Source of the DNA: Coriolopsis trogii
Taxonomy: Eukaryota; Basidiomycota; Agaricomycetes; Polyporales; Polyporaceae
NCBI GenBank assembly: GCA_020543525.1
Contig: JAHYIO010000004.1
Span: 744,001 to 808,000, forward strand
Direction: 5' to 3'
DNA length: 64,000 bases
Part shown: one piece after another, positions 33,669-46,493 of the stretch
Layout of the letters: each line of letters starts with the position of its first letter
Position numbering within the stretch: position 1 is the stretch's first letter
The notes under the pieces: model-generated
The model's input: only the letters and a program-made list of their open reading frames with translations
The model's database searches: none
Told to the model about the DNA's origin: nothing
Program-made: the position numbers and the translations under genes

Positions 33669-35351
33669 ATGTCAGACCCACATCTCGACTTGGGTGCTCC
33701 CTTGTGAGTGTTGTTATGTTCGTTTGGGCTGGACACTCATAAGGACTGGTTTGATGCCAGTGTGTATGAGGCCTACTACCTGGAAATGGGCTGTATAGGC
33801 ATGATCTCTTTTTCTAATCAACCTTGTATAGGATACTCATTCTATACTCTCACAGCGTTGATAGCTTTCGAATATGGCTTGACACTCATGAGCGAGAGTC
33901 GCGTCATCTGGAGGCGCAAGCTCAGCGTCCCGAAGATCTTGTTCCTCATAAACCGATATGTCCTCCTCCTCTTCGCCTTAGATGTCCTGCTATGGGGTTT
34001 TGTAAAGTGGAGACATGACTCCGTGAGTGCTACCATTTCCCGGTACTCGTGGCCTGAGCCTATCTACCTTGTCATCGTCAGATGTAGGCTTGGTCGCTTA
34101 TTGCCATCCTTTCACTCACATGCCTGTCAGTTGCTGGTTCGCCGGGATCCTACAGTTCGTGCTAGGCATCATCATGAGAGCTGTCAACGGAAGTGAGCCG
34201 CAGTACCGCTTCCCATGAATGCTGACCGACTCATTCCCTAGCTTTCCTGGCTCTGCGCATTCATGCGATCAACGAGCGTGCCTGGTTCTGGACGACTATC
34301 ATAATACTCTTGGCAGTCCCCGACATACCGGCAAACTTCGTATGTTCTTGTGCTTTATATCATGTCTCTTATGCAGACAGATCACGCGTCAAATAGATAC
34401 TCATGCTTCGGACGCGATTCGTTGCACTGCCGCTCAGTCTTCCTCTTCCCTTTGCTGGGTGCAATGTATCGTTGGCTTCTGGTCAGTACGTTGACCCTGT
34501 ATGGCAGAAGTATGTGAGCCTTTTTCCTCTGATGTCTGGCTCGGCTGACCACTTGTTCTTGAGAGGTGATGCAGCAAACATGCCGGCTGCTCGACATTGG
34601 CTCATAAACCCCCCATTAGTCTCGATAGCCCTTTCCGTCGACGATTTCACCGCGAGTTTCCTTGTAATTGGCATCACATGGTACCGCACTTACAGTCTAT
34701 ACCGTGATGCGCGGAGGATCAAAGTACGAGCATCCCTCTACTGGTTCTTGCTACGCGACGGTACTTCTTCCTGCTCAAATTTGAAATCGCGGCTGATGAT
34801 GTTGAGGATGCCAGGTACTACGTACTTCCTGTGAGTCAAGAACAACGCGATAGAAGGAAAGGTCTTTGCTCACCATGGTGTGTCACATCCAGTGCTGCCG
34901 TAGTGGTCAATTCGGTCATCCTGTATATCCAAATAACTGTGAGTGATAGCCGCTCGCACTAGGATCTCCTGACTTATATGTGGAACATCATCTTCGTAGC
35001 AGCGTGTGTCGTTGGGCTTTATCGCGTATACGTGGGTTCTCTCTCCTGGTTTGATCATCTGAACAGGCCTGATGGACTACCAGGCTCCAGTCCATTTTCC
35101 TATTACGTTTCCTCCTCAATCTGCGTTTAGTCGACCGCAGCCAGACGCTTCCGACGATTTCAGGCGTCTTCTCGGAGGTTGTATTCACCCAGCCCATTCT
35201 GGACAACCTGGGCGCCCCTTTGGACGTTGACAACGAGAACGACCATGTGTTCGAGAGCATGTTGCGTCATCTTCCTGATGATGATCCAGAGGCCGATGTG
35301 ATATACATGCAAGACAATGTCGAGCATGGTAACCGCGCGGAGACGTCTTAG
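33669..35351 (+). CDS. DUF6533-domain multi-pass membrane protein, copy A
   Basis: Starts at ATG 33669 (MSDPHLDLGAPL) and runs through about nine short exons to TAG 35351. The DUF6533 signature is clear: AYYLEMGCIALIAFEYGLTL, SRVIWRRKLSVPKILFLINR, LDVLLWGFVKW. Further membrane segments follow (LQFVLGIIMRAVNG, FLALRIHAINERAWFW, IIILLAVPDIPANF), then VIGITWYRTYSLY, RDGTTYFL across an intron, FLLNLRLVDRSQTL, and the typical end ILDNLGAPLDVD with an acidic tail. This is a large mushroom family of unknown function with about seven helices. The intron inside the signature begins with GC (33799) rather than GT. I could not place the intron after residue motif WRHDS in phase, so that exon border is uncertain and decay cannot be excluded. 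Confidence 0.7.
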
Positions 35352-35870
35352 AATTTATGGCTTTGCACAAATGTACCAGTCGTTCCGGATGCGTCGATTC
35401 CCGATAGGCGACAGTCACCCACCGAGCCGGCCATCAAGTTCAGGAACTCAGCGGACGGGGGCGGTGAAGGGTGCGTGAGCCAAACGGAAAGGATGGTCCT
35501 CCTTGGCCTCCGGGTAAGCGGTCATATACAGCTTATGGTGCAAGTTCCGATGAAAGTTTGCAGAGCTCTCATGTTACCAACACTTCCGACGGTATGTGCG
35601 CGCTATATGATAAAATCTGATAGATGGTGTGGATGGTGTGTCCTCGGGCCTGCCATACACCGGTTGTTGTGCACTACATTGCTGGTCAGCGTCTGATGCG
35701 GAAGCCGCGATGCTGTGAGTATATGACGGTCGGCGGGATCCGAGCACTGCCTATGGCGTGTATGTAATTTGCATTCACGTCAAACTATGCTCAGGGACTA
35801 CCCGCCCTATGCCGTTGCACATTGCATAAGTACGTGCATTGTCGGAGTATGCCCCCGAGCTTCTCCAGAC
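35352..35870. other. Spacer between the tandem DUF6533 genes
   Basis: About 520 bases, no coding pattern, presumably the promoter of copy B. Confidence 0.45.
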
Positions 35871-37712
35871 ATGTCAGACGTGCACTTTCTCTCGCCGGTC
35901 GTTGTCGGCCAGATACTTGATGCTGCCTTGTGAGTGAATTGATGATGGATCGAATTGAGCTCACATCCTGACTGATCATGATGGCGGCAGCATGCCTCAA
36001 GCCTATTATGTGGAAATGGGTTGTATTGGTATGCGATATACCCCTGCTCAACGCGTCTCAGCTCCTCACCTTGACTGCCATGCAGCGGTGATTTTGCTCG
36101 AATACGGCTTGACTGTGACTACCGAGCTTCGCGTGATATGGCACCGCAAGCTGAGCATCCCGATTATACTGTTCCTTCTCAATCGCTATTTCCTCCTCCT
36201 TTGGTGCTTGGATATTCTGTTATGGGGCTTCGTGTTCTGGAATCAGGATTCGGTGAGCATCAGCCTTTGTCATTCATGATCATCGTTCACAGTGGTCGTC
36301 AATTGTTCTTCCGTTTGTCAGAAGTAAACCACTAGGATTTACTAGATTCTATCTGCCCGTACTGATGCATTTTGAAGTTGCCAGATTCCTGGAACTGCCC
36401 AATTTCTCTTGGCCATGCTATTGCAAGCTATCAACGCAGGTGAGACGTCATGATTCTCCTGTACTGCATAACCTTACTCTCACAGTTTTCCTGGGTCTTC
36501 GTATACACGCAATCAATAACCGCAGATGGTTTTGGACGGCCGTGATTGTACTATTGGCGGTGGTTGAGATACCGCCAAACTTTGTACGTGTGTGCTTTGC
36601 TAAGTTCGAGTTTTCCATATAATGAATCTAACTTCCCGCAGGTACTCATGCTGGGAACCCGGTATGTCGCTATGCAGCCTGGCTTCCCATTCGGTGGGTG
36701 CGCCATATCGAAGGAATCCATAGACTATGGAGTCCCCGCATGGCAAAAGTATGTGCTCATGCGCTTCAGCCTGCCTATTGTCTGACGTGCCTGTCCTCAG
36801 AGGTACTGTCGTGAATCAACCAGTAGTGAACCTGAGACCTGACGATAATATGTCGTTGGCATATGGCTTCAGCTGCGATAGCAGTCTCCGTCAACGGTTA
36901 TGTCGTCAACATTCTCGTTATTGGCATCACATGGTATCGTACTGCCCGAGTCGTCTTTGAGGCGAGAAGGGTCAAAATCAGCGCATCGTTCAGTTACTAC
37001 TTGCTGCGAGATGGTATTTTTGATCTCGCATTTCGTTTCCGTGATCAGAACACGAACTAATGCAGAATACCTCAGGAACCACCTATTTCCTGTGAGTTGA
37101 CAGTATGACAACCGGATAGTAGGGGCGGAGCTAGCTGTTCATGACAAGTGCACGCAGTACGAATTTGATAGGCAATTCGATCATGATTTATATAGAAGTG
37201 AAGGTGAGGTGGCATTCGTGATCTACCTGGCACTGGGCTTACATCACTTTAGCGAAATATATCGCTTGGCGTCGTAGGAGTCACGTTGGTTGTCCCCCCC
37301 TTTCCTATGGTAATCGTCGCTGATGAAGACCAGAATCCAGTCCATTCTCATGTCGCGCTTCATTCTCAACCTACGAATGATAAATCGCACGCAAACGCTC
37401 CCTACGATCTCGGGAAGCCCATTTGAGAGGAGTGAGGAGCTCCGTTTTACCCATCCAAGACTGGACAACCTCGGTGCGCCATTAGACGTCGACGAAGAGA
37501 ATGAACGCGCCTTCCACGCGTCGTTGCACGATTACGACGCGTTGGGGGATGTGGAGGATTATGTCGACGAGGGCGTAGACGAGCCTCATCCACATCGGTT
37601 GAGCAACGACGACCCCGAAACCGAGACTGCGGGCGAATACCACGCCCTTCACCGGGATGAGGAGGGAGGTGTCGCCGGCGGGAGAAGGCAAGGCGACAAG
37701 CAGGAGGCGTGA
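35871..37712 (+). CDS. DUF6533-domain multi-pass membrane protein, copy B
   Basis: A tandem paralogue of copy A with the same exon plan: MSDVHFLSPVVVGQILDAAL, then QAYYVEMGCIAVILLEYGLT, RVIWHRKLSIPIILFLLNRY, LGLRIHAINNRRWFWTAVIV, VIGITWYRTARVVFEARRVK, RDGTTYFL across an intron and FILNLRMINRTQTLP. The acidic end begins LDNLGAPLDVDEENERAF. The intron that is GC-AG in copy A is GT-AG here. Around 36800-36900 the text before VNGYVVNILVIGITWYR changes frame relative to its upstream exon without an obvious splice, so either an intron is missed or the gene is damaged. Function is unknown; seven-helix membrane topology is inferred from the hydrophobic segments. Confidence 0.65.
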
Positions 37713-39278
37713 GTGTCTTGCGGAGAGGAGGGCGTAGCCCGAGTGGGCAGAGAGCGAGGTTCCGGGCGTGGTATGTCGTGCATGTGTACGAGTGGCACTG
37801 CCAATAATCTTCATTATTCCAGATGCTGTCGAGCGCGCTCCATGCGTCAGAGTTCATTGGATCTCTCACCCCACATTCTGGGGCAGCATCCCGCACCACC
37901 AGGAGTGCTCTGCAACTAGGTTGACGGGCCCACACGCCACCTAGTACATTCCTCTCAGACGACATCCGAACATGGGAACTTGACCGTCGAGTGGGAACAC
38001 CGACATGCGATTTCCATATCAAGCACACCGGCGTAGTGGATCCTTGCACTGGGGAACCCTGGACCCACTACGTGGGGTGGTGTTCTCACCTGGTCCATGG
38101 TGTTGGTCCATGGCATATCAGAACACTGGTATTCGGAGCGTGTCCTCCCGCGTCGCGAGTTACCCGGTCTTATTGCCTCCTCTCAGCGTCGTCAAACTTA
38201 TCGCAGTTTTGGAGACAAGCTGTGAGCATGTCTCGGATATCAATGACCGTCGTGGTTGGGGAATGTAACGGGTTTCCCTGAATTCTCGGTCAGTGTGCGA
38301 GCGAGTTCGCAAACCGAGCTGTAGCCTAATTAGTATCAACTCCGATATTCCCTCCAGCTTTCCTTGATGGTGCGGGTCCATCGTGAAGCTATAGAGTATT
38401 CTGGATGACATGGGAAACAGGCCGCAGCTCCGCACCGCAATCTGTAGCGCCCGCAGTCAAGCTCACGCTCTTGCCACCATCATCTGATCTTCGCTCTTCT
38501 TTTCTCAGACTTTGCACCCTGACAGAGGCCGCAGCATCTGCGCGATGGAATGTAGAAGGCTGGATGCAAACTGAGTCTCCGACTCGGGCCCCCAAGTTAC
38601 TCACGTTTGAGTAAGTATGTTTTTCGAAGTCGTTCAGATCTCCATGTCAGTGAATTGCGCTGCATCTACGAAGACGATGGACACCTAAATGTTTGGGAAG
38701 GGCCTTGACAAGGCTTTTCTCCCATACCAACTTCGGGCTCATGGTCGTGACAGAGTCTTCTAGTCCAATGTTCTCCCCATATTAGCACTGCGCGCGGTGT
38801 TGCCCGACTCGTGAATTTCTCAGGGCCGGATTCACGTCTAAAACTTCATCTAACCGGCAACTCAGCAGGTACCTCTTCCCGGTCGGATGGGATTCTCTGT
38901 GCTTTAATACTCCCGGTCAGCCGTCAGCGAACGTCTGGGCACCCACGCCCCAGGGCTTGGGCAGACGGATACGTGAGTGTGTTCCGCGCCCCTGCCCCTT
39001 CGGGTGATACAGGGCCTCTTGTCCCTTTAAGCCTCCCACCTGCCTGAGATGTTCCATTTTTGCCTCCCTCGTCTCTGTTTGTTGCTTTGCTGTCATTCTC
39101 TTGGACCACTCGCTGCAATCTATTCGCCAGTGCTTGTGACGCGGTGTTCAGTCTGCGAGTCGCTCCGGGGTTGCTCTCCTCGCTCTTGGCATCGAAGCGG
39201 TCTCTATAACTCAATCACCCAAAATCAGAGATGAGGTGCGTTAAGATATCGTCCTAAGACGGGGCCAGTTAGCTGACT
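37713..39278. other. Intergenic, no gene recognised
   Basis: About 1.6 kb containing only short overlapping frames and no family motif. The right end is the promoter of the secreted-domain/TM protein. Confidence 0.45.
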
Positions 39279-41402
39279 ATGACATGTATGGAAACGCCGC
39301 GCCCTAGTCCACGGCATCCTCCATCCTGTCCTGCGTGGATCTCCGTGCTGCTGCTGCCATCGATTTTGCCCCTCCTCCTCCCCTATGGCTCAGCATTTGC
39401 AGGGCCGGTAAATATCACTGTCGACGACACATCTTCATCAATCGTGTACAGTCCTGCGTCTTCGTGGCACGTTTCTTCATTGCCGTGCTCCGATTGCCTC
39501 GCACCTAGCACTTCAATTGCCTTCCAGGGAACATGGCACGACGGGACTCACATCATACCTACTGTGGATGCGGACGATCTCCCGAGCAGTGCCGCTGCAG
39601 TACCGATTTCGATGCCCCACGGAAGTGGGGGACATGGCGAAGGGAAGGGTGACTCCGATGATAGCGACTCTGAAGATAGTGACTCGGAAGAGCACAAGGG
39701 CAAGCGACTCGCCCGTGACGACGAGGGATTCGGACACACGAGTGCGACTGACAGCTTGGGCGTCATGCAGAGACAGAGTCCGAACAATCCTGATGCCCCG
39801 ACTAATCCTTTCTTCATTCCAAAACTTGACAGTGACGACGAAGGGTTCATGGACGTAGCTGTTTCGGCTCGGTTCAATTTCACCGGTACGTGGATCGCAC
39901 TTGCTGATCATGGGGAGGACGCACCTCTCCTTCACGTTGGATTGTCTTCTGCAGGGTGCTGATGACAACAAGCAGGCTCCGCCGTGTACGTCTACGCTCT
40001 GATACCACTCGGGACCGCGCGCGCAAATTCAACACCGACGTTCATGAATCTCACGTTCTTCCTCGACTCGCACCCCGCTGGGACATACCAACATGCGGGT
40101 ACGGCGTCATCCTCTGGGTTCCTCCCTTCACACCTTGTTTTTGGGCAATCCGGACTCTCGGAGGCGCCACATTCTTTGACTGTACAAATCGGGCCGGATT
40201 CTGTGCTGCTCCTAGATTACATCGTCTATACTCAGGGAGTCTTAGCTGAGGGCGGAGACGGAAATCTAGGATCAGTTTCTGCTGCGAGCAATACCCCTGG
40301 TCCGCAAGAAACGGGGTCAGGTACTGGGACCCCGGCGCCAACTGCTGGTCCCGAGACTTCCAAGTCGTGCGTATAATTCCCGCTTATATTTCGGGATGCT
40401 ACTATTCACTCACGAACCAAATTATCCCATTCGCTGTTCCGACCGAACGTCTCGCTGCTTCTTGATTCGCTGCTTGGTTATGTACTCCACTGCCTCAACT
40501 TACGCCTTGTCTCCCCTCCTATCCGCCCACTACTTTGCCGCCGCCACGTCCTTTTCTTTCTTCCCGCCCTCATCATGTCCCCCAGCTCCGCCAGCCAGTC
40601 GAAGAGTCACAACGTCGCGACTTTCGCGGGCGCTGTGGGCGGCAGCGTCGGGCTCCTTGCCGTCCTTGCCCTTTCGCTTGCGATCAGCATATACCGACGC
40701 CGCATGCGCGCCGCACGGCGGGATCGTCGGTACAGACATTCGCACAATCGCTCGAATCCTGATTTCGACGGCGAGTCCTTCCACACCGACGCTTCCGAGG
40801 ATAGTCCGCCTATGCAGGGCCCCGTACCGTTCGTGCCACGCTATTTTCCTGGCACTGTCGTGCCCGCCCCGCCACCACCGTATTCGCCACCAACAGACGC
40901 ATCCATCGTTTTGCTCTCCTCTGATCCTGTTACGTTGGGGCATCGACATCTTGCAGAAGGGGAGGATCGAGCGTACGCGGATATGCCACCACCAACTCCA
41001 CCACCATTAGCAGAGGAAGGTTATGACGACTACTTCTCCCCTCCCTCCTTCTCTGCCGCAATATCCTCTCCTATACCTGCGATTCTTGCGGGCTACTCGC
41101 CGGTATCCACATCCGCGCCCGAGAGTAGCACGTCGCCCGTACCGCGGCATACGAATGGCTCGGGATCAAGAGGTGTGTACGCGACAGACCCGCCGCCCAC
41201 ACGCTCCAGGGCCAACTCGGATGCGCAGTCGCGACGGAGCGATTGGTCAGACCGGCCACCATCTTTCGCATCTCAGGCACCCCCGTGGATGCCCCCGCCG
41301 CAAGTGGACGTGGAGGGGCGGAGGGAGGGGGACGTAGAGGAGGCACGACAGCGGACATCTGACTCGGACCACCTCTCTGTACGGTCTGCGCGGTCACGGT
41401 GA
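39279..41402 (+). CDS. Type I membrane protein with secreted beta-sandwich-like domain
   Basis: Three exons, 39279-39885, 39976-40366 and 40586-41402, join in phase to 604 aa. A hydrophobic leader (VLLLPSILPLLLPYGSAFAG) is followed by an extracellular domain of a type frequent in mushrooms: NITVDDTSSSIVYSPASSWHV, a CSDC pair, FQGTWHDGT, FNFTGSAVYVYAL, then FFLDSHPAGTY and LLLDYIVYTQG. Between WHDGT and FNFTG lies an unusual acidic insert (SDDSDSEDSDSEEHKGKR) that may be cleaved after KR. A Ser/Thr/Gly/Pro-rich stalk leads to one helix (AGAVGGSVGLLAVLALSLAI, about residues 345-365), the basic stop RRRMRAARR, and a proline-rich cytosolic tail. Function is unknown; a cell-surface sensor or adhesin is a guess from topology. 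An alternative start at ATG 39288 is in frame. Confidence 0.78.
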
Positions 41403-44133
41403 TGCACATATTCTACTGTCCTTCCGCATAATCGGTGAGTCCCTCGCTCTTCTATGACGCGTGTGCGGGGTGTGCGGGGTACTGCCTCGTTGCAGCGACT
41501 GCGCTACTCGCGTGCGACGTACACCTTTGGTTCGGGCAAGGACCGACGTCCGCCTGCGTACCCCCTCCCCAAAGGCGGCGTGACGCAAGGGCTGAGGGGC
41601 GGCAGGGGAGGTGGCGTGGAAGCGCATACCCCAAGGTCGGACTGGGCTTCCCACCGTTGGCGCACTGCTCTCACAGGGGTTTCCCAGTGGCTGCCTCTGC
41701 GCGGTGCAGGCTTCGCACGCCCTCTTCCCACCCCGGAGCCGGCTTAGCTGTCGCGCTCACACGAGTGGCACATCCTGTCCCCCTCGCACTCTTGGGCTCT
41801 CATAACTGTCCGGGCGGAACTGGCTAACATGTGACCCATTCCTTGCTTTGCAGATGTGCAACGAACCCGTCGCACAAGTGCTAATACACAACTCGCGGTT
41901 CGATCGTCCACGACGTTCGGCGACTTCAGGCGCTCGACGAAGAGAGGCTTGATACTTCGCCCTCAACTCTTCCTCGTCTCGGTTGTCTCGGGACTGAGGC
42001 CGCGAGTCTGGGTCTGGTCGATACCCTCCGTTCACACGCACACTTTGACACCACCCATGTACGTTACTAGAGCTCGCATTAGCATGGCACTTCAACGACC
42101 CTTGTTTATTCGCATCACATGTACATCTATAACGTATACGTATATTCATGGTACGGGGGCGTGGGGCGACGTGGGGTTGTAGGACTACAAATGGGATGGC
42201 CGCGATGACCGCATTTACCACTCGCGTGTGCGTGTACCAATTCTGCGTGTGCGACTTTCTCATCGACTTGCAGGGAGTTCAGTGGGTATTTTCATCGCCA
42301 TCTACCACCATTAGCGGGGGGCTTCGGGGCTAGTATTGAATGGAAAGCTGAATCCTGCGCTCAAATCGCTCCGAGTCCGTGGTATTCTGCGACTGCAACA
42401 AGTCGGGCGATGTTGTCGTTTATTAAATCAATCGTACCGCATGCCGGGGCGTCGGGGCCGCCTCGGAGTAGTATGGGAGGTATGCTAGGGCGGCAGTAAT
42501 TGACTTGTTCCCCTACGAACTGCAGCGCTCCAGTTACAATGAGGGTCCCCATCGACGACAGCGTGGAATACAGTCTGGCCGTACCCATGCCGCATGGCCA
42601 AGGAGAACCGGTCCGCACCGCGCGGGTTAGAAGCCCAATTCACTCTGTAGTGTAAGTCCATCACGCGGAAGATGAGATGGAGTAAAGTAAGAAGCTTCGG
42701 CTTCGCAACGTTCGATGTCAGTCACATGCAGACGAGAACGGCGAAAGTCAATTGGTCTCTTCCTGCCAATGCAGTCCCATTAGCTATTGCTCCATCAGCC
42801 AATGTCGAGGATGTTTCATACCATTGTTAGCAGGGGAGCACAAGTGATGGCTGAGAGATCCCATTGGAGCGCAGTTACCTCGAATATCATCTGTATCGCA
42901 CCAATCGGCGTGCAGCCTTGAGGGCGAGGCGGATAATTCTTGGACCAAATCCGGTTCCTGCACGGCGCATTAGAATGGAAAGTATTCTGGTACTCATTCT
43001 ATATGTCATGCAGGAACTGACTCATAACATGACATCGCAGACGTGACCCTGTGAGTATACGCCAAGACCACGTAGCCTATTCTTCGACAACTCGTCGGCA
43101 CTCCGTAGAAAGGACTAGGTAAGGGACCATCATGAGGAGCAACACACGAGTACTTAGAATAGGAACATATTCAGGGGAACCCATTCATTAACTGGGTTTG
43201 CCTCGTGCGTGTCCTATCGCCTCGTGGACTGCATAACGTTCAATTTGTCTTCGACAGCAGCCGGCGATCCCGGCTTGAAGGGAAGGATGTGGCTTCTGGC
43301 CTACCAAGAGCCCTATTACAGGTCAATTTCTTGTATAATGTGGTATTCCTACTGAAGATCCTCACAATGAGGATTTGAAGCACTGCTCAAGTAGGTTGCA
43401 GCATCTATTCTGTCACCGAATTGCGGTACTGCTTGTATATCGTTGACTCTTACTAGAGAATACTTCTTGCCAACTTCATGTTATATAACTATATAATTTA
43501 TGCTTTGACATTCAGACTAATCAACCCTACTCTGGGAGTGACCCAGTCCCATCGACTTCTGAACACGCATTTAATAACGGTGTAAGGGTGTCTTTCCTTT
43601 CAGAGTCATGATGTCATCGGGGAGCTCACTCATCTAAGGTACACAGACGTGTTGAGCTATACCAAGCTATAACAATCTATCAAAATAATATCGGCCCACT
43701 ATGGACCACTCTGATGATGTAGCCACGTGCTTGCTGCTAAAAGCGGATGTAGACGCCGAACGTCGAGTAGCCTCGTGTTTGAGGCGCTTGAATCCCAGAG
43801 CGCCTATCAGTACGCGTCATCGGCGACATGCTGCGTCTCTCGTTTCCTTGTTCTCAACGACCTCGCATATGACATAGCAAGTCAGAAGACAGAAAGACTT
43901 TCAAATCACAGGGGTATCTATTTTCCTCATCATATGTTACATTGACGAGAGGCTAGCCCACAACACAGCGACTGACTAGTCTCGTGCAGAACGCCGATCG
44001 CGAGCACCGGACAGCGACTCCTCCATAGAGCCCGTCGATAACTCGTCCAGCTAATAACCAACTCAGTCCTGTAAGAACGATGTACCGAGATGACGATGCA
44101 AACTGATGACGTCCCTTCTGAAATCAAGAGCCA
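41403..44133. other. Intergenic, no gene recognised
   Basis: About 2.7 kb. The left third is GC-rich, and its open frames overlap on both strands without motifs. The rest is more AT-rich. A minus frame at 42361-42618 has an ordinary-looking C-terminus (CGTIDLINDNIARLVAVAEY) but no start, exon partner or family that I know. No tRNA or repeat array seen. Confidence 0.45.
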
Positions 44134-46493
44134 ATGGCGCTCAGGCGCTATACCACCAGTGTGGACGGTACTATTCCCGTGCCAGCACTGCTGTTCGAGG
44201 ATGAGGTGCTTCTCCTGTCACAAGAAGGTGTAGGAATATACGACGGGTATGCAAAGTCTCACTATCTACCGCTTTCCGACCTTCTGATTGACGTTCTCAG
44301 TCCACAGAAATCACCTCACCATCAAGCGGGCACGGTGCACGCAACCACTCATCGTCTCTTCTATATCGACAGCGCGCACCCATTCTCTCGATCCTTCTCT
44401 CTCGATCTGACACACGTCAGCCGTACTGAGTACTATGGCGGTCTCTTCACTAGCTCAGCAAAAGTCACGCTATATCTCAATTATCCCCCTCCCTCCGCCC
44501 GTCCGTCTGGGAGTAGGCCGAGTGGAGCCTTCGATGAGCCAGTTCCATCCAGCCGAGTTGAATTCTGGGAATGCGAAATCTGCAGCAACCGCAATCCAGT
44601 CGGTCTCACCTCGTCTGCCTCGCCCGTCTGCTCTCTATGCGGTGTACCTAGGCCAGCTGCAAAGGCATCTATCAACATTCCCGCTAAGCCTCCGCCATCC
44701 CTATACTCCATGTCGACATCTCTGCCTTCCTCTTCTCTGAACATCGGCAAACTCAGCGTCAGAGGCTCGCCTGCTCCAACCCCGCCTGTGCCCGCTGTCC
44801 CGGCCGCTCAGAGTCCTAGCGACGAGATCGCTTGCATCGCATGTACCTTCCTCAACAATCCCCATCTGCGACAGTGCGAAATCTGCGGAACGCCCCTGCC
44901 ACGACCAGACTCGTCGGCGTTGCAACAGCCACATCCTCCTGCCAAATCTGCACCAGCCTCTCGGTCTACCACACCTGCCCCTGATGAAGATGATTCTGAT
45001 GACGACGCACCTGAAAAGCGTATGATTAGGCTAAGCTTCCGCAAAGGAGGTGACAAGGCGTTCTACAATGTTCTCAGGCGGAGCTTGCTTGGCAAGGCAT
45101 GGGAGGTACGTGATGGTACTGCCCCTCTCAATAGTAACGGGTTCTTGACCCAACGCCCTTTTGGTTCTAGAGTAAGGCGGATACGAGAGCCGCCATAGAG
45201 ACGATCTCCTCTGGTTCGTCATCGCGACCGCTCGGTCGCTCAGGAATTGGTGCGTATTCGCCCCACTATACAAGCGCTGTGCGCAATGAGAAAATCCTCA
45301 ACGCTTTGCATATCCGTCACGAACATCAGACGGTATCCTGCGCTCTGTGGAGACCACCGCAGCAACCTCGCAGAGCAACATGGAAGATGCGCTCGCCGAT
45401 CTGGAGGCGCTCATGGTCAAGTGGAAAGACATGGTGAAGCTCGCACAGGATCTCAACGAACGCCTGACCGCAGCCTCGACGCCCACACCCGCCCCAGGAA
45501 TATCCGTGAGCCACAACGCGCTCGGCCCGGGCACGGGTGGCCCTGTGGAGCCGGAGGAGGCTACGTTTATCCGGTCGTCTCTTGCGCAGCTCGGGCTGCA
45601 AATGGCCAACGCCCCGGTCACGCAGGATATGGTCCGAGATGAGCGCAATTGGTACGAAGAGCTCGCTAAGGAGCTTGCGGGCGTCCTCGAGGGCTCTGGG
45701 GTGAGGGGCAAGGGCGGAGAGGGCATGATGCGCAAGCGCGGAATTGTTGCGCTCGACGAGGTCTGGGGTGGATGGAACCGCGCTCGCGGAGTAGGTGAGC
45801 CTTCCCGCCTTACATGTGTGCTCTGCATGCTCGTGAGACACCCGGTCGTCCGATAGCGGACACTGCACGTTGCCGTCTTGCGCCGAGGTGCTAGTGGTGG
45901 GCTGTGGATAGAAAGTCCGATGCTGACCGGTGATTTCGTTGGTTGCAGCGCTGATTCCACCGGCCACGTTCCTCCAAGTCCTCCCCCTTTTGCCATCTTT
46001 CACACTACCGCCAATTCGCATGCGGACTTTCTCCGCGTCCGGTCTAGCGGTCTTGCACACTCCACCATACGGCAGCGCGACTTTCGCAGCCAGGCTCGTC
46101 GGGCTGCTCACACTCGGTATGTAGATCGTTTCTCCGACCTCTTCGGCTCCCAATCACCATCACTCCTCTGACGGCGACCGTCAACTTTCGATCGCATGCT
46201 GTTACTGACCCACGCTGCTGTCTTCAGTAGGTGCACGGACAACAATTGAAATCGCACAGGAAGAGGATCTGCCCATCGGTCTCACCCAAGAGATGGTCAC
46301 CGAAGTCGAAATGGCCGGCGAGATTTGCAGGGACGACGGGGGCGCAGGCGTCGCCCTCTTCGCGTCCTCCGGTCGTTCGAGCCTAGGCACTGATTCCGGC
46401 TCGGGCGCTGGGTGGGCGGCGAGCGAGGCTAGCGGCGAGGTCCGCTGGTTTGTCAACATATTCCGAGGATATGTCTGGGATGGGCAGGACTGA
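44134..46493 (+). CDS. VPS36: ESCRT-II subunit Vps36
   Basis: Five exons, 44134-45105, 45171-45249, 45330-45794, 45949-46116 and 46231-46493, join in phase to 648 aa. Vps36 with Vps22 and Vps25 forms ESCRT-II, which sorts ubiquitinated cargo into multivesicular endosomes. The N-terminus is a split GLUE domain (LFEDEVLLLSQEGVGIYDG, THRLFYIDS, later KRMIRLSFRKGGDKAFYNVL) that binds phosphoinositide. As in yeast Vps36, two NZF zinc fingers are inserted in it: CEIC...CSLC (about residues 146-168) and CIAC...CEIC (about 234-251). After a linker come the EAP30 winged helices (DMVKLAQDLNERL, VALDEVWGGWNRARG, ALIPPATFLQVLPLL, VLHTPPYGSATFAARL) and EIAQEEDLPIGLTQEMV near the end. All introns are ordinary GT-AG. 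Confidence 0.93.

Noticed and set aside
41435..41827. A GC-rich 130-codon frame after the surface-protein gene
   Set aside because: Open frames exist on both strands here because of base composition. There is no motif, and it lies where a 3' UTR is expected.
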